From positions 1 to 47,320 of the forward strand of contig NZ_JAAHHT010000017.1 of NCBI RefSeq assembly GCF_010672085.1: 47,320 nt of DNA, in the 5' to 3' direction. The stretch comes from Okeania sp. SIO3I5. Lineage in GTDB: Bacteria > Cyanobacteriota > Cyanobacteriia > Cyanobacteriales > Microcoleaceae. This document shows positions 24,580 to 34,589 of the stretch, piece by piece. The first letter of the stretch is position 1. The number at the start of each line of letters is the position of its first letter. Both the position numbers and the translations under genes were made by a program. The notes under the pieces were generated by a model. The model was not told the origin of the DNA. It saw only the letters and a program-made list of their open reading frames with translations, and searched no databases.

Positions 24580-27081
24580 GTGAATTTAGGTACATTATCC
24601 GTTCAAAAAGAACAGTGGCAAGAAGCGATCAGCTATTATCAAAAAGCCATAGAAATTAAACCAGACTTAGCAGCAGCTTACCGAAACTTAGCCAGAGCTT
24701 ATGAAAAAATAGGCAACCATACTGAAGCGGCAGAATGTCGTAAACAAGCTTACTCTTTAGAACCTGGTAAAACAAAAATCAATCAACCGAAGAAAATCAC
24801 AAAATCAAATTCAGAATCATCAAATGAAGCAACCAAAATAGCAATTCCCAATGATGCCACAACTACCTACAAAACCCTGGGCAAAATGTTGCAATCTCAA
24901 GGGCAAATAGAGGCAGCTTGGCAGTCATATAAAAAAGGTCTATCTGTACAACCAAATGACCCAGAAATTTATCTGAATATTGGCAGTTTATATGCTGAAC
25001 AGGGACAATGGACAGAAGCAGTTCAATGCTATCAAAAATCCCTTGCTCTGAAGCAAAATTATGCCGATGCTTACCGCAAGTTAGCTACAGCTTGGACGCA
25101 AATCGGCAAGCAAACAGAAGCTTATAATTGTTGGTATCGAGCCTATACTTTAGAACCAGAAAAAGCTACAGCAGAAGAACATTTAATATTAGGAAATACT
25201 CTGCTCAGACAAAACGTAATTGATAAAGCAATATCCTGTTATTGTCGGGCGATCGAATTAAATCCTAATTTATCAGGAGCTTATGAAAATTTAGGGGAAG
25301 CATTAAAGCTACAGGGAACCAAGAAACCTACCACACCAGTATTTCCTAATCATTGGCAAAATCCAACAAATTCTCTCAACTTACTAACAGCAGAAAATCA
25401 TCAAAATAGTCAAGGAATAATTCAAAAGGTTAGGGCTGAAAATACAATTCATATTATTCAGAAACTCCAAAATTTTGAAAGAGTTGTTGGTGACTTAGTA
25501 AATACAGTTACATCAACATTTAATTTAAAAAATGACTTATCGGATAATTATCTAGAATCATCTTTATCTCTGTTAGAAAATAGTCAGCCTCAAGCAAGTG
25601 CAAACTCTACAGGAATTATCAAACCTGTACATTCCAACAAACCTCTAATCATTGAACCAGATTTAAGTAATATTTATTGGGATTTAGAGGGAGAAAAAAC
25701 AGTTATTAATACTCCAACACAAACTAACAATCATCAGATTATTCACTCTGGTTTAAAATCAGATGAAATTTCTCAAATTAATCAAACAATACCTATAAAT
25801 TCCACACCTGCTTTACCACCTAATGGTACGGTAAATATTCCAGAGATTTATATTCAGGAAGCTCAAAAATATTATGAACAGGGATTGTATGAACAAGCAA
25901 TTTCCCAATGTCAACAAGCTATTTCTATCAAAATAGATGCAGTACCAGCTTACATAATTCTCGGAAATTCTCAGGAAAAAATTGGGCAAATAAAAGAAGC
26001 AGAGAGAAACTATCAAACAGCTCTTGAAATTGAGCCAAATAATGCCTCTATTTATAAAAAATTAGGCAATTTGTATGCTGGATATAAATCTTGGCAGTCA
26101 GCAGTTGCTTGTTATCAAAAAGCAGCAAAAATTGAACCAGATGTGGCTGATAATTATCGCAATTTAGCTAAACTTTGGACGGAATTGGGTAAACCAAAAT
26201 CAGCAATAGATTATTGGTATCAAGCTTACTCTCTAGAACCGAAAAAAGTAACAGCTAACGATCATTTTAATTTAGGAAATAAATTGTATAGGCAAGGGGA
26301 AATTACTAAAGCAGTATCCTGTTATCAAAACTCTATAAAATTAAATCCTAATTTTCCTACGGTTTACTATAATCTTAGTGTAGCTTTAAAACATCTTGGC
26401 AGATTAGATGAAGCAATTAGTTATCATCAAAAAGCCAAGGAAATATTGGCAGATAAAAATCAAGATCAGGATAATTTAAAGGTTGAGATGAATTCTCGTA
26501 TATTAACCAAATTAGAAATTCAACATCAGAATGGTAATCAACCAAGTGCAGCAGAAATAAACTTGGAAAATCATCAACCACGGCAGTTAGATAGGGCAGT
26601 ACAAAATGAGAAAAAGTCTACTCAAACAGAACAAATTAAACAGATATTAAAAAAAGCCAACACTTATTATTTAGAAGGATTGTTTAAAGAAGCGATCGCC
26701 TCCTGTGAAAGAGTAATTAAAATTCAACCAGCTCCAGAAGCTTATCAAATAATGGGGAAAGCTTTTCAAGAGCAAAATCAAATAGACAATGCCATGAATT
26801 ATTATCATCAAGCACTGAAAATAAATCCTAACTTAGCTGGTGCTAATTATGAGATAGGAAAAATATTAGCAGTGCAGAAAAACTGGCATGAAGCTATTCA
26901 TTATTATCGGCAAGCTCTATCTGTATTAAAGTTAGATTTAGATAGTCAAACATTAATAGGATTAAAACCCGATATTTGGGAAGTTCATCAGCAATTAGGA
27001 GATGCACTACAGGAAATTGGGGAAATAGAAGAAGCTGTGAAAATTTATCGTCAAGCTCTTATAGCAGGGAATAGGGAATAG
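24580..27081 (+). CDS. TPR-repeat protein, both ends apparently lost
   Basis: An 833-residue protein made of tetratricopeptide repeats in blocks (about 1-60, 85-250, 420-615 and 680-830) separated by polar linkers. Typical units are AISYYQKAIEIKPDLAAAYR and LGNLYAGYKSWQSAVACYQK. TPR superhelices bind other proteins. In cyanobacteria such genes often carry glycosyl- or sulfotransferase domains, none of which is present here. The frame is open upstream from 24538 and already encodes a TPR unit (AIEYQPNFAEAYVNLG) before the only usable start, GTG 24580, so the true N-terminus looks lost. The last residues (AGNRE) and the stop are GGGAATA-repeat DNA, so the C-terminus is altered too. It may be a fragment of a larger gene related to the one at 30037. 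Confidence 0.75.
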   Translation: MNLGTLSVQKEQWQEAISYYQKAIEIKPDLAAAYRNLARAYEKIGNHTEAAECRKQAYSLEPGKTKINQPKKITKSNSESSNEATKIAIPNDATTTYKTLGKMLQSQGQIEAAWQSYKKGLSVQPNDPEIYLNIGSLYAEQGQWTEAVQCYQKSLALKQNYADAYRKLATAWTQIGKQTEAYNCWYRAYTLEPEKATAEEHLILGNTLLRQNVIDKAISCYCRAIELNPNLSGAYENLGEALKLQGTKKPTTPVFPNHWQNPTNSLNLLTAENHQNSQGIIQKVRAENTIHIIQKLQNFERVVGDLVNTVTSTFNLKNDLSDNYLESSLSLLENSQPQASANSTGIIKPVHSNKPLIIEPDLSNIYWDLEGEKTVINTPTQTNNHQIIHSGLKSDEISQINQTIPINSTPALPPNGTVNIPEIYIQEAQKYYEQGLYEQAISQCQQAISIKIDAVPAYIILGNSQEKIGQIKEAERNYQTALEIEPNNASIYKKLGNLYAGYKSWQSAVACYQKAAKIEPDVADNYRNLAKLWTELGKPKSAIDYWYQAYSLEPKKVTANDHFNLGNKLYRQGEITKAVSCYQNSIKLNPNFPTVYYNLSVALKHLGRLDEAISYHQKAKEILADKNQDQDNLKVEMNSRILTKLEIQHQNGNQPSAAEINLENHQPRQLDRAVQNEKKSTQTEQIKQILKKANTYYLEGLFKEAIASCERVIKIQPAPEAYQIMGKAFQEQNQIDNAMNYYHQALKINPNLAGANYEIGKILAVQKNWHEAIHYYRQALSVLKLDLDSQTLIGLKPDIWEVHQQLGDALQEIGEIEEAVKIYRQALIAGNRE

Positions 27082-27082
27082 C

Positions 27083-27202
27083 AAAATTGGGCGTTGCTGA
27101 ATACTGGGATGATTGAGGCTGACGCGGAGACGCGGAGACGTGGGGATTATGCTTGAGCCTCAAGGGATGATTTTGTCCCACAATTATGCAATGCCCAAAA
27201 TT
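27083..27202. repeat. Inverted-repeat element between TPR gene and repeat array
   Basis: Arms AAAATTGGGCGTTGC (27083-27097) and GCAATGCCCAAAATT (27188-27202) pair with one mismatch. The inside (about 27108-27165) is more G/C-rich, with gcggagac repeated. It resembles a small non-coding mobile element, but no target duplication was found. Confidence 0.7.
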
Positions 27203-27231
27203 GTAGTAGTAGACTGACACAACTTAAATGG

Positions 27232-29720
27232 TCACGGCTGGGTGCTTCAGAAAATGTATCGACTCTGACGTATAGAGCAACAGAAGAAAAACTTTCAGAT
27301 TCATCTCCTCACTGTGGGTGCTTCATAAAATGTATCGACTCTGGCGTATAGAGCAACAGAAGAAAAATTTGACGATTCATCTCCTCACGACACGGGGGCT
27401 TAATAAAATGTTTTGACTCTGGCGTATAGAGCAACAGAAGAAAAATTTGACGATTCATCGCCTCACGGCGGGCGGGTGCTTCAGAAAATGTACCGACTCT
27501 GGCGTATAGAGCAATAGAAGAAAAATTTGACGATTCATCTCCTCACTGTGGGTGCTTCAGAAAATGTATCGACTCTGGCGTATAGAGCAGCAGAAGAAAA
27601 ATTTTCAGATTCATCGCCTCACGGCGGGTGCTTCAGAAAATGTATCGGCTCTGACGTATAGAGCAATAGAAGAAAAATTTGACGATTCATCTCCTCACTG
27701 TGGGTGCTTAAGAAAATGTATCGACTCTGGCGTATAGAGCAGCAGAAGAAAAATTTTCAGATTCATCCCCTCACGGTGCGGGTGCTTAAGAAAATGTATC
27801 GACTCTGGCGTATAGAGCAGCAGAAGAAAAATTTTCAGATTCATCCCCTCACGGCGGGTGCTTCACAAAATGTACTGACTATTGCTCTATACGCAATAGA
27901 AGAAAAATTTGACGATTCATCTCCTCACGGCGCGGGGTGCTTCAAAAAATGTATCGGCTCTGACGTATAGAGCAGCAGAAGAAAAATTTTCAGATTCATC
28001 CCCTCACGGCGGGTGCTTCACAAAATGTACTGACTATTGCTCTATACGCAATAGAAGAAAAATTTGACGATTCATCTCCTCACGGCGCGGGGTGCTTCAA
28101 AAAATGTATCGGCTCTGACGTATAGAGCAGCAGGAGAAAAATTTTCAGATTCATCGCCTCACGGCGCGGGGTGCTTCACAAAATGTATCGGCTCTGACGT
28201 ATAGAGCAGCAGGAGAAAAATTTTCAGATTCATCGCCTCACGGCGGGGTGCTTCACAAAATGTTTTGACTCTGACGTATAGAGCAACAGAAGAAAAATTT
28301 TCAGATTCATCGCCTCACGGTGGGTGCTTCACAAAATGTATCGACTCTGGCGTATAGAGCAGCAGAAGAAAAATTTTCAGATTCATCGCCTCACGGCGGG
28401 GTGCTTCACAAAATGTATCGGCTCTGACGTATAGAGCAACAGAAGAAAAATTTGACGATTCATCGCCTCACGACACGGGTGCTTCATAAAATGTATCGAC
28501 TCTGGCGTATAGAGCAGCAGAAGAAAAATTTTCAGATTCATCCCCTCACGGCGCGGGTGCTTCAGAAAATGTTTTGACTCTGACGTATAGAGCAACAGAA
28601 GAAAAATTTTCAGATTCATCCCCTCACGGCGCGGGTGCTTCAGAAAATGTATCGACTCTGACGTATAGATTAATAGAAGAAAAATTTGACGATTCATCTC
28701 CTCACGGCGCGGGTGCTTCAGAAAATGTTTTGACTCTGACGTATAGAGCAGCAGGAGAAAAATTTTCAGATTCATCGCCTCACGGCGGGGTGCTTCACAA
28801 AATGTATCGACTCTGACGTATAGAGCAACAGAAGAAAAATTTTCAGATTCATCGCCTCACAGCGCGGGTGCTTCACAAAATGTATCGACTCTGGCGTATA
28901 GATTAATAGAAGAAAAATTTTCAGATTCATCGCCTCACAGCGCGGGTGCTTCACAAAATGTATCGACTCTGGCGTATAGAGCAGCAGGAGAGAAATTTGA
29001 CGATTCATCGCCTCACGGCTGGGTGCTTCACAAAATGTATTGACTCTGACGTATAGAGCAGCAGTCGAAAAATTTTCAGATTCATCGCCTCACGGTGCGG
29101 GTGCTTCACAAAATGTATCGACTCTGGCGTATAGAGTAACAGTCGAAAAATTTTCAGATTCATCGCCTCACGTCGGGTGCTTCACAAAATGTATCGACTC
29201 TGGCGTATAGAGCAACAGTCGAAAAATTTTCAGATTCATCGCCTCACGGCGCGGGTGCTTCACAAAATGTTTTGACTCTGACGTATAGAGCAACAGTCGA
29301 AAAATTTTCAGATTCATCGCCTCACGGCGCGGGTGCTTCACAAAATGTATCGGCTCTGACGTATAGAGCAACAGAAGAAAAATTTTCAGATTCATCGCCT
29401 CACGGTGCGGGTGCTTCACAAAATGTATCGACTCTGACGTATAGAGCAACAGAAGAAAAATTTTCAGATTCATCGCCTCACGGTGCGGGTGCTTCACAAA
29501 ATGTATCGACTCTGACGTATAGAGCAGCAGGAGAAAAATTTTCAGATTCATCGCCTCACGGCGCGGGTGCTTCACAAAATGTATCGACTCTGACGTATAG
29601 AGCAGCAGGAGAAAAATTTTCAGATTCATCGCCTCACGGCGCGGGTGCTTCACAAAATGTAATGACTCTGACGTATAGAGCAACAGGAGAGAAATTTGAC
29701 GATTCATCGCCTCACCGCGC
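27232..29720. repeat. Array of 32 tandem units of 76-79 bp
   Basis: Thirty-two units start with GGTGCTT or a close variant, at 27241, 27317, 27395, 27475, 27551, 27627, 27703, 27781, 27857, 27936, 28012, 28091, 28170, 28247, 28323, 28400, 28478, 28556, 28634, 28712, 28789, 28867, 28945, 29022, 29100, 29176, 29254, 29332, 29410, 29488, 29566 and 29644. Each runs through AAAATGTATCGACTC, TGACGTATAGAGCA, GAAGAAAAATTTTCAG and TTCATCGCCTCACGGC. Length varies almost only in the G/C joint (CACGGCGCGGG). Lengths not divisible by three in the left half argue against a protein. Open frames in both directions in the right half follow from a run of 78-bp units. There are no unique spacers, so it is not CRISPR. 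Confidence 0.95.
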
Positions 29721-30036
29721 GGCTCTACGTTGTGTATTTAGTCCTCTTTTTCCTGATAGAAGTAAAAAGTATTGAAAAGTCTAGAAGAACTGCTAATTCA
29801 TACCAATTTGATGAATGTTTGCTACCCTTTCTTGAGCAAGGGAGTGGGGCAAAGATAAACACAATAATAACTAATACTAAATAGCTAATAGTTATCAAAA
29901 ATGTTATTTAGTCATGTTAATTACTTAAGAATTTAAGTTTCATCCAAGCATAGCATTCTTTTTTTTAAATTGGTATTAAAGCGTTACATTCTAACAATTT
30001 GATGACTAAAAAATATCATAAATAAATAAATTTCCT
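29721..30036. other. Spacer before the TPR/glycosyltransferase gene
   Basis: A/T-rich DNA with no repeat of the families listed here and no supported reading frame. It presumably holds the promoter of the gene at 30037. I could not pick out convincing -35 and -10 boxes. Confidence 0.5.
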
Positions 30037-33000
30037 ATGCTAACAGACACAAAAACCGATACAACCACTCAAAATATGCAAGAGTCTAAGTATGCTAAAA
30101 CCCACTATCGCTTAGGGCAAATTTCCGCAAAACAAGGAAAACTAGAAGAAGCTATTACTTGTTACAATACAGCTATTGAAATCAATCCATACTTTACTGA
30201 AGCTTACTATTCTTTAGCTAATATTTTAGTCAATCAAAACCAGCTAGAAGCAGCAGCAAGTCTTTGTCAAAAACTAATTAAAATTCAACCCAATCTATGG
30301 CAAGCTCATCATAATTTAGGGGAGATATTAATTAAACAAGAAAAATTTTCGGAGGCAATTTTAGCTTATCGTCATGCCATAGAATTAAACCAAAACTCTT
30401 ATCTGTCTTATTTTAAATTAGCAGAAATATTAGTAAAAGTAAGACAATTTTCTCAAGCAATAAATGCTTACCGTAAAGCAATTGCACTAGATCCAAATTT
30501 TGCCGATGCTTATCAATATTTGGGTGATGTTCTAGTAGAAACTGACCAGAAAGAAGAAGCAATTAAGGTCTATAGAAAAGCTGTTGAAATTAAACCTCAA
30601 TTATGGGATGTACATCATAAATTAGGTAATTTATTGCAAGAAAAAGAAGAGTTAGAAGCTGCCGTTGCTGCTTATAATAAATCCATAGAATTCAAGCCAG
30701 ATTTTTCTTGGTCTTATAATAATTTAGGGGATGTTTTTGTTAGTTTAGAACAATGGGATAAAGCAGCTAAAGTTTATGATCGAGCTACTAAATTGAATCC
30801 TGATTTTGCTTGGGGTTATTATAAATTAGGCGATGTTTTAGTTAATTTAGAACAATGGAAAGAAGCGATCGCTGCTTATCGTCAAGCAGTAGCTATCAAT
30901 TCTCAAGCACCATGGTATCTCTACAAGTTGGGAGCGCTTTTGCATCAACAGGGTGAGTTTGAGGAAGCAGTTGGTTATTTGCGCGAAGCAGTAAAACTCA
31001 AAACAGATGCGTCTGAGTTTTATCTTGGTTTGGGAGCAGTCTTAGTTAAGTTGAAGCAATGGTTAGAAGCAGAGAAGTATCTCCAAGAAGCGATCGCTAC
31101 AACTGACTCCTTCGATACTTCCCATTCAGCAGCAGCGTATTATTATTTGGGAGTCGCCAAGTCTGAGCAACAGCAGTGGTTGCAAGCAGTAGAATTTTAT
31201 CGTCGCAGTCTAGAAATTAACCCCGATGGAGGCGACTGTTGTTTAGCGTTAGCAGAAGCTTTTGGTAAATTAGAAAAATGGTCAGAAGCAGTAGAATTTT
31301 ATCGTCGGGCGGTGCTTTTATCTGGTAAGTCAAACCAAGTTTTGTTCCGTTTAGGAGAGGCGTTGGGGCAGTTACAAAACTGGGCAAAAAATGTTAACTT
31401 ATCTCCCGAATTAGATGTCAAAAAAGAGGAGATTGCAGATTCCCAAGCGGAAATCTCTAGTTTCCAGAAAGTAGTTACTCAAGAACCAGAAATAATCTTA
31501 TTTACTCCTTATTACAAAGCCAAACATTCTAAAAGGCAGGAGGAATTAATTTATTGTCTGAAGAAAAATACACAGTGTGATGAAATTGCAAAAATTATCT
31601 TAGTAATAGATGACGATCATATTCCAGAAGTCGAAAGTTCTAAGATTGAAATTGTCAAAGTATCTGCCAGACCTACCTATCTTGACTGGGTAGAATTAAC
31701 TGAGCAAAAGTGTCAGAATCAAATTTCAATTCTTGCCAATACTGACATCTATTTTGATGAATCTATTGCCCGCATCCGAGAAATATTTGCTGCCGATCCA
31801 CAAGGGTTTGTAGCATTAAGTCGTTATGAAAAAGAAGCGGAAAATCAAACCTTACATAAAACTCCGCATTGGTCACAAGATGTTTGGGCTGTTTCTGGAA
31901 ATTTTAAATTTACAACATCCTTTAAAAACTCTCTGAGAGTTTCTTTAGGAGTCCCTCGTTGCGATAATAAAATTGCTTACTTATTTGCTATTCATGGCGC
32001 TCCAGTTTATAACCCTTGTCATCATATTAAAACAGTTCACGTTCAAGAAAGCCAGTTAAGATATTACGATAAATATGGTGATACAAGCATTTTAGGGGGT
32101 ACTGCATGGGTTTACCCAAGTATCATTATTAATGAACCATCTAAAATACAAATAGATTTATGGACATTAAATTCCTCTAATTTAGCTGGATTACAAGTCA
32201 ATAAAACATGGGATTCTTTAAATAAAAAAAGTCAGAAAGAAGAAAGCAAAGAATCAGATACTAACGACAAAGAAAAATCTAGTGAAAAGAAAATAATCCA
32301 CAACGTTTTAGGATTTGACTCTGATTGGCAGTACCCGGCAATTACAGAAAAATATGCCTATCAAATGGCAAATAAATTTTTAACTAAAGATAACTTTGAG
32401 CAAAATGTTATTTACTTTGGATTCCCTTGGGCAACACTGCTCGACAAACGGCTTCATAGTCAAGATAAAACCGAAGCTAATGCTTTAATAGAAAAGTTGA
32501 ACAGCTTTCAAGATGAACTGAAAAAATACAAAAAAGTTATCACAGTTTGTCAACATATCCGAATGTTAGAATTTGAAGGTATTTTTGACGCAGTAGGTAT
32601 TACTGATATTTTTTGGTCTCATACAAAAAAAGACCAAAATGTTCTCCCTTCTTATCCACACATTTCATTGCATTCTTTCCCACTTTATCCCGTACAAGCA
32701 ATTGATATAGAAGCAAAAAAAACAGATAAAAAATATTTGTATTCATTTGTAGGAACTCGCCCGAGCAAATCTTATTTAACAGATTCAAGAACTAAAATTA
32801 TTGATTCCCTATCAGATGATAACCGAGGGTTAATAATTGCCAGAAATCAATGGCATTACAACAAAATTGTCTACGATCGCCAAATTCTCAAAAAGGTGAA
32901 AAATGATGATAATCTTGTAGACAACTCCGCGTCAGAAGAATTCAAACAAGTGATGCAGGAAAGCGTATTCGCTCTGTGTCCATCGGGATCTGGTCCAAAC

Positions 33001-34326
33001 TCGATTCGTCTCTGGGAAGCTATTGGTTTGGGAGCAATACCAGTTGTGATAGCTGACACCTATTTACCTCCAGGCGATCGCTCACTCTGGGATGAAGCAA
33101 CAGTAACTTGTTCCGAAAAATTAGAAGATATCAAAGCGCTACCCGATCGCTTGGCAGAAATACAAAAAGACGATGCACTCCTCCACAAAAAACGTGAAGC
33201 ACTCAAACAACTGTGGACGAGATATGGAGCAGACTGCTTCGTATACGACATCGAGAAATTATTTTTCCAATATGCGTCAGGGAAACTGGGAGCAACCAAA
33301 CCCAAAACCAAAGCATCCAAAGGTTTGAAGAAAGCAGTTAGTTTGTTAGCACCTAAAAAATTAACCAAAGAAGACTTCAAACCATCCTATACTTGGCCAA
33401 ACCCAACATTCCCATTCCGCTTATATTATGATGGCGCCAAGTGTAGAATTTTCATCATCGAAAACATCCAGCACAACTGGAAATGGATGGCAGAATGTCA
33501 CGAACGTTTTCGGAAAACAGATTTCTTCTTCGTAATGACAGGGTGGTATCAAAGTCCGACTTTTGCTGATGAAGCAGAGGCAATTTTTTCCGTACTCAAA
33601 TTAGATAAGAAACAATTTTTCTTCATGTATAATTCCCCCCAGGAAATGGAAAACTTTGCCAAGAAAGGTTTTCAAGGGGATGTTATTAACCAAAACGCTT
33701 GGTTAGATGAGAAAGCGATCGCGCAGCATCTTGACAAAGAGAAAATATACGATGGCATTTATGTAGACTTTAACAAAAAATCTAAACGTCCTCAACTGGC
33801 AGATCGAGTTTATCCGTTAGCACTGGTGACAAAATCTAATCATGGCAAAGCTTTTGCCGATACACCCCCATACAAATTTCTCAATGAGCAACAACTGTCG
33901 CCTACAGAAATGTGGGAAAAAATTAATCAATCTCATTGTGGTTTGGTGTTATCAGCAGAAGAGGGAGCGTGTCAAACTTCCAGTGAATACCTATTGTGTG
34001 GCATACCTGTCGTATCCACATCTTCCCTGGGAGGACGCGACGTTTGGTATAACGAACATAACTCCATTATTTGCGAGGCAACACCGGAAGCAGTTGCATC
34101 TGCAGTCGAAAAATTTGTCAAAAATCCTCCTGATGCACAGCGCATTCGTCAGCAACATATAGAGCAGGCAAAAGAGTACAGAGAAAAGTTTATTCAGGTG
34201 GTAGCTGATGTTTTTAAGCAGTTTGGAGTCATTGATGTCGAGGCATCAAGCTATTTCCAAAAGAACTTTTATAACAAAATGAGGAAAAACGAAAACATTA
34301 AATTTGTTAAATCTCTTTTTGTTTGA
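30037..34326 (+). CDS. TPR / multi-domain glycosyltransferase fusion protein
   Basis: This 1429-residue protein has four parts. Residues 1 to about 465 are a long TPR superhelix (AITCYNTAIEINPYFTEAYY and similar units). About 483-720 is a GT-A-like domain (ILFTPYYKAKHSKRQEELIY, VIDDDHIPE, ISILANTDIYFDESIARIRE). About 765-1085 is an exostosin-like domain, with VFALCPSGSGPNSIRLWEAI and GAIPVVIAD as its signature. About 1108-1429 is a GT-B-like C-terminal domain (SHCGLVLSAEEGACQTSSEY, LLCGIPVVSTSSLGGRDVWY). TPR fused to glycosyltransferases is known from protein O-glycosylation and surface glycan assembly. A soluble, multi-step enzyme acting on a glycoprotein or exported glycan is the likely role. 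The following genes are methyltransferases, suggesting methylated sugars. No membrane segment or signal peptide is present. Confidence 0.85.
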   Translation: MLTDTKTDTTTQNMQESKYAKTHYRLGQISAKQGKLEEAITCYNTAIEINPYFTEAYYSLANILVNQNQLEAAASLCQKLIKIQPNLWQAHHNLGEILIKQEKFSEAILAYRHAIELNQNSYLSYFKLAEILVKVRQFSQAINAYRKAIALDPNFADAYQYLGDVLVETDQKEEAIKVYRKAVEIKPQLWDVHHKLGNLLQEKEELEAAVAAYNKSIEFKPDFSWSYNNLGDVFVSLEQWDKAAKVYDRATKLNPDFAWGYYKLGDVLVNLEQWKEAIAAYRQAVAINSQAPWYLYKLGALLHQQGEFEEAVGYLREAVKLKTDASEFYLGLGAVLVKLKQWLEAEKYLQEAIATTDSFDTSHSAAAYYYLGVAKSEQQQWLQAVEFYRRSLEINPDGGDCCLALAEAFGKLEKWSEAVEFYRRAVLLSGKSNQVLFRLGEALGQLQNWAKNVNLSPELDVKKEEIADSQAEISSFQKVVTQEPEIILFTPYYKAKHSKRQEELIYCLKKNTQCDEIAKIILVIDDDHIPEVESSKIEIVKVSARPTYLDWVELTEQKCQNQISILANTDIYFDESIARIREIFAADPQGFVALSRYEKEAENQTLHKTPHWSQDVWAVSGNFKFTTSFKNSLRVSLGVPRCDNKIAYLFAIHGAPVYNPCHHIKTVHVQESQLRYYDKYGDTSILGGTAWVYPSIIINEPSKIQIDLWTLNSSNLAGLQVNKTWDSLNKKSQKEESKESDTNDKEKSSEKKIIHNVLGFDSDWQYPAITEKYAYQMANKFLTKDNFEQNVIYFGFPWATLLDKRLHSQDKTEANALIEKLNSFQDELKKYKKVITVCQHIRMLEFEGIFDAVGITDIFWSHTKKDQNVLPSYPHISLHSFPLYPVQAIDIEAKKTDKKYLYSFVGTRPSKSYLTDSRTKIIDSLSDDNRGLIIARNQWHYNKIVYDRQILKKVKNDDNLVDNSASEEFKQVMQESVFALCPSGSGPNSIRLWEAIGLGAIPVVIADTYLPPGDRSLWDEATVTCSEKLEDIKALPDRLAEIQKDDALLHKKREALKQLWTRYGADCFVYDIEKLFFQYASGKLGATKPKTKASKGLKKAVSLLAPKKLTKEDFKPSYTWPNPTFPFRLYYDGAKCRIFIIENIQHNWKWMAECHERFRKTDFFFVMTGWYQSPTFADEAEAIFSVLKLDKKQFFFMYNSPQEMENFAKKGFQGDVINQNAWLDEKAIAQHLDKEKIYDGIYVDFNKKSKRPQLADRVYPLALVTKSNHGKAFADTPPYKFLNEQQLSPTEMWEKINQSHCGLVLSAEEGACQTSSEYLLCGIPVVSTSSLGGRDVWYNEHNSIICEATPEAVASAVEKFVKNPPDAQRIRQQHIEQAKEYREKFIQVVADVFKQFGVIDVEASSYFQKNFYNKMRKNENIKFVKSLFV

Positions 34327-34589
34327 AATTATAGCGAATTTCATCTCATTCAGGTATAGAAATAGCGGGCAAGATGCCCGCACTACAAAAATTCAAACGT
34401 TAATATTTGTACCTCACATACCTGGAATCTGCTTTCAACAATTAATAATGAATAATGAATAATTAATAATTACCTCTCCTTGAAAAGAAGAGTATTGAGT
34501 CAAAGGAAAATTTTTATTTATTATCCCCTATCCAAGGGGAGGCTTTAAACCAAAATTTTTCGGTAAAAAAATTGGAGGCAAAAAATTCT
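34327..34589. repeat. Spacer with two dispersed repeats
   Basis: GCGGGCAAGATGCCCGC lies at 34365-34381. Position 34433-34567 is the second copy of the 136-bp element found inside the Uma2 gene, here ending five bases or so before the GGAGG ribosome-binding site of the next gene. GGAGG at 34574-34578 decides the ATG at 34590. Confidence 0.85.
34433..34567. mobile_element. Second copy of the Uma2-inserted dispersed repeat
   Basis: It starts TTTCAACAATTAATAATGAA, has TTATCCCCTATCCAAGGGG in the middle and ends CAAAATTTTTCGGTAAA, parallel to 11955-12090. The two differ mainly in the number of AATAATG units and around 34484-34500. The orientation is the same as the first copy relative to the plus strand. 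Confidence 0.85.

Noticed and set aside
27232-29720. CRISPR array
   Set aside because: Units are 76-79 bp and alike over their whole length; there are no unique spacers and no cas genes.
29168-29775. Repeat-encoded proteins on either strand of the array (26-residue periods)
   Set aside because: Open frames appear only where consecutive units are exactly 78 bp. Elsewhere units of 76, 77 and 79 bp break the phase, and both strands are open equally.
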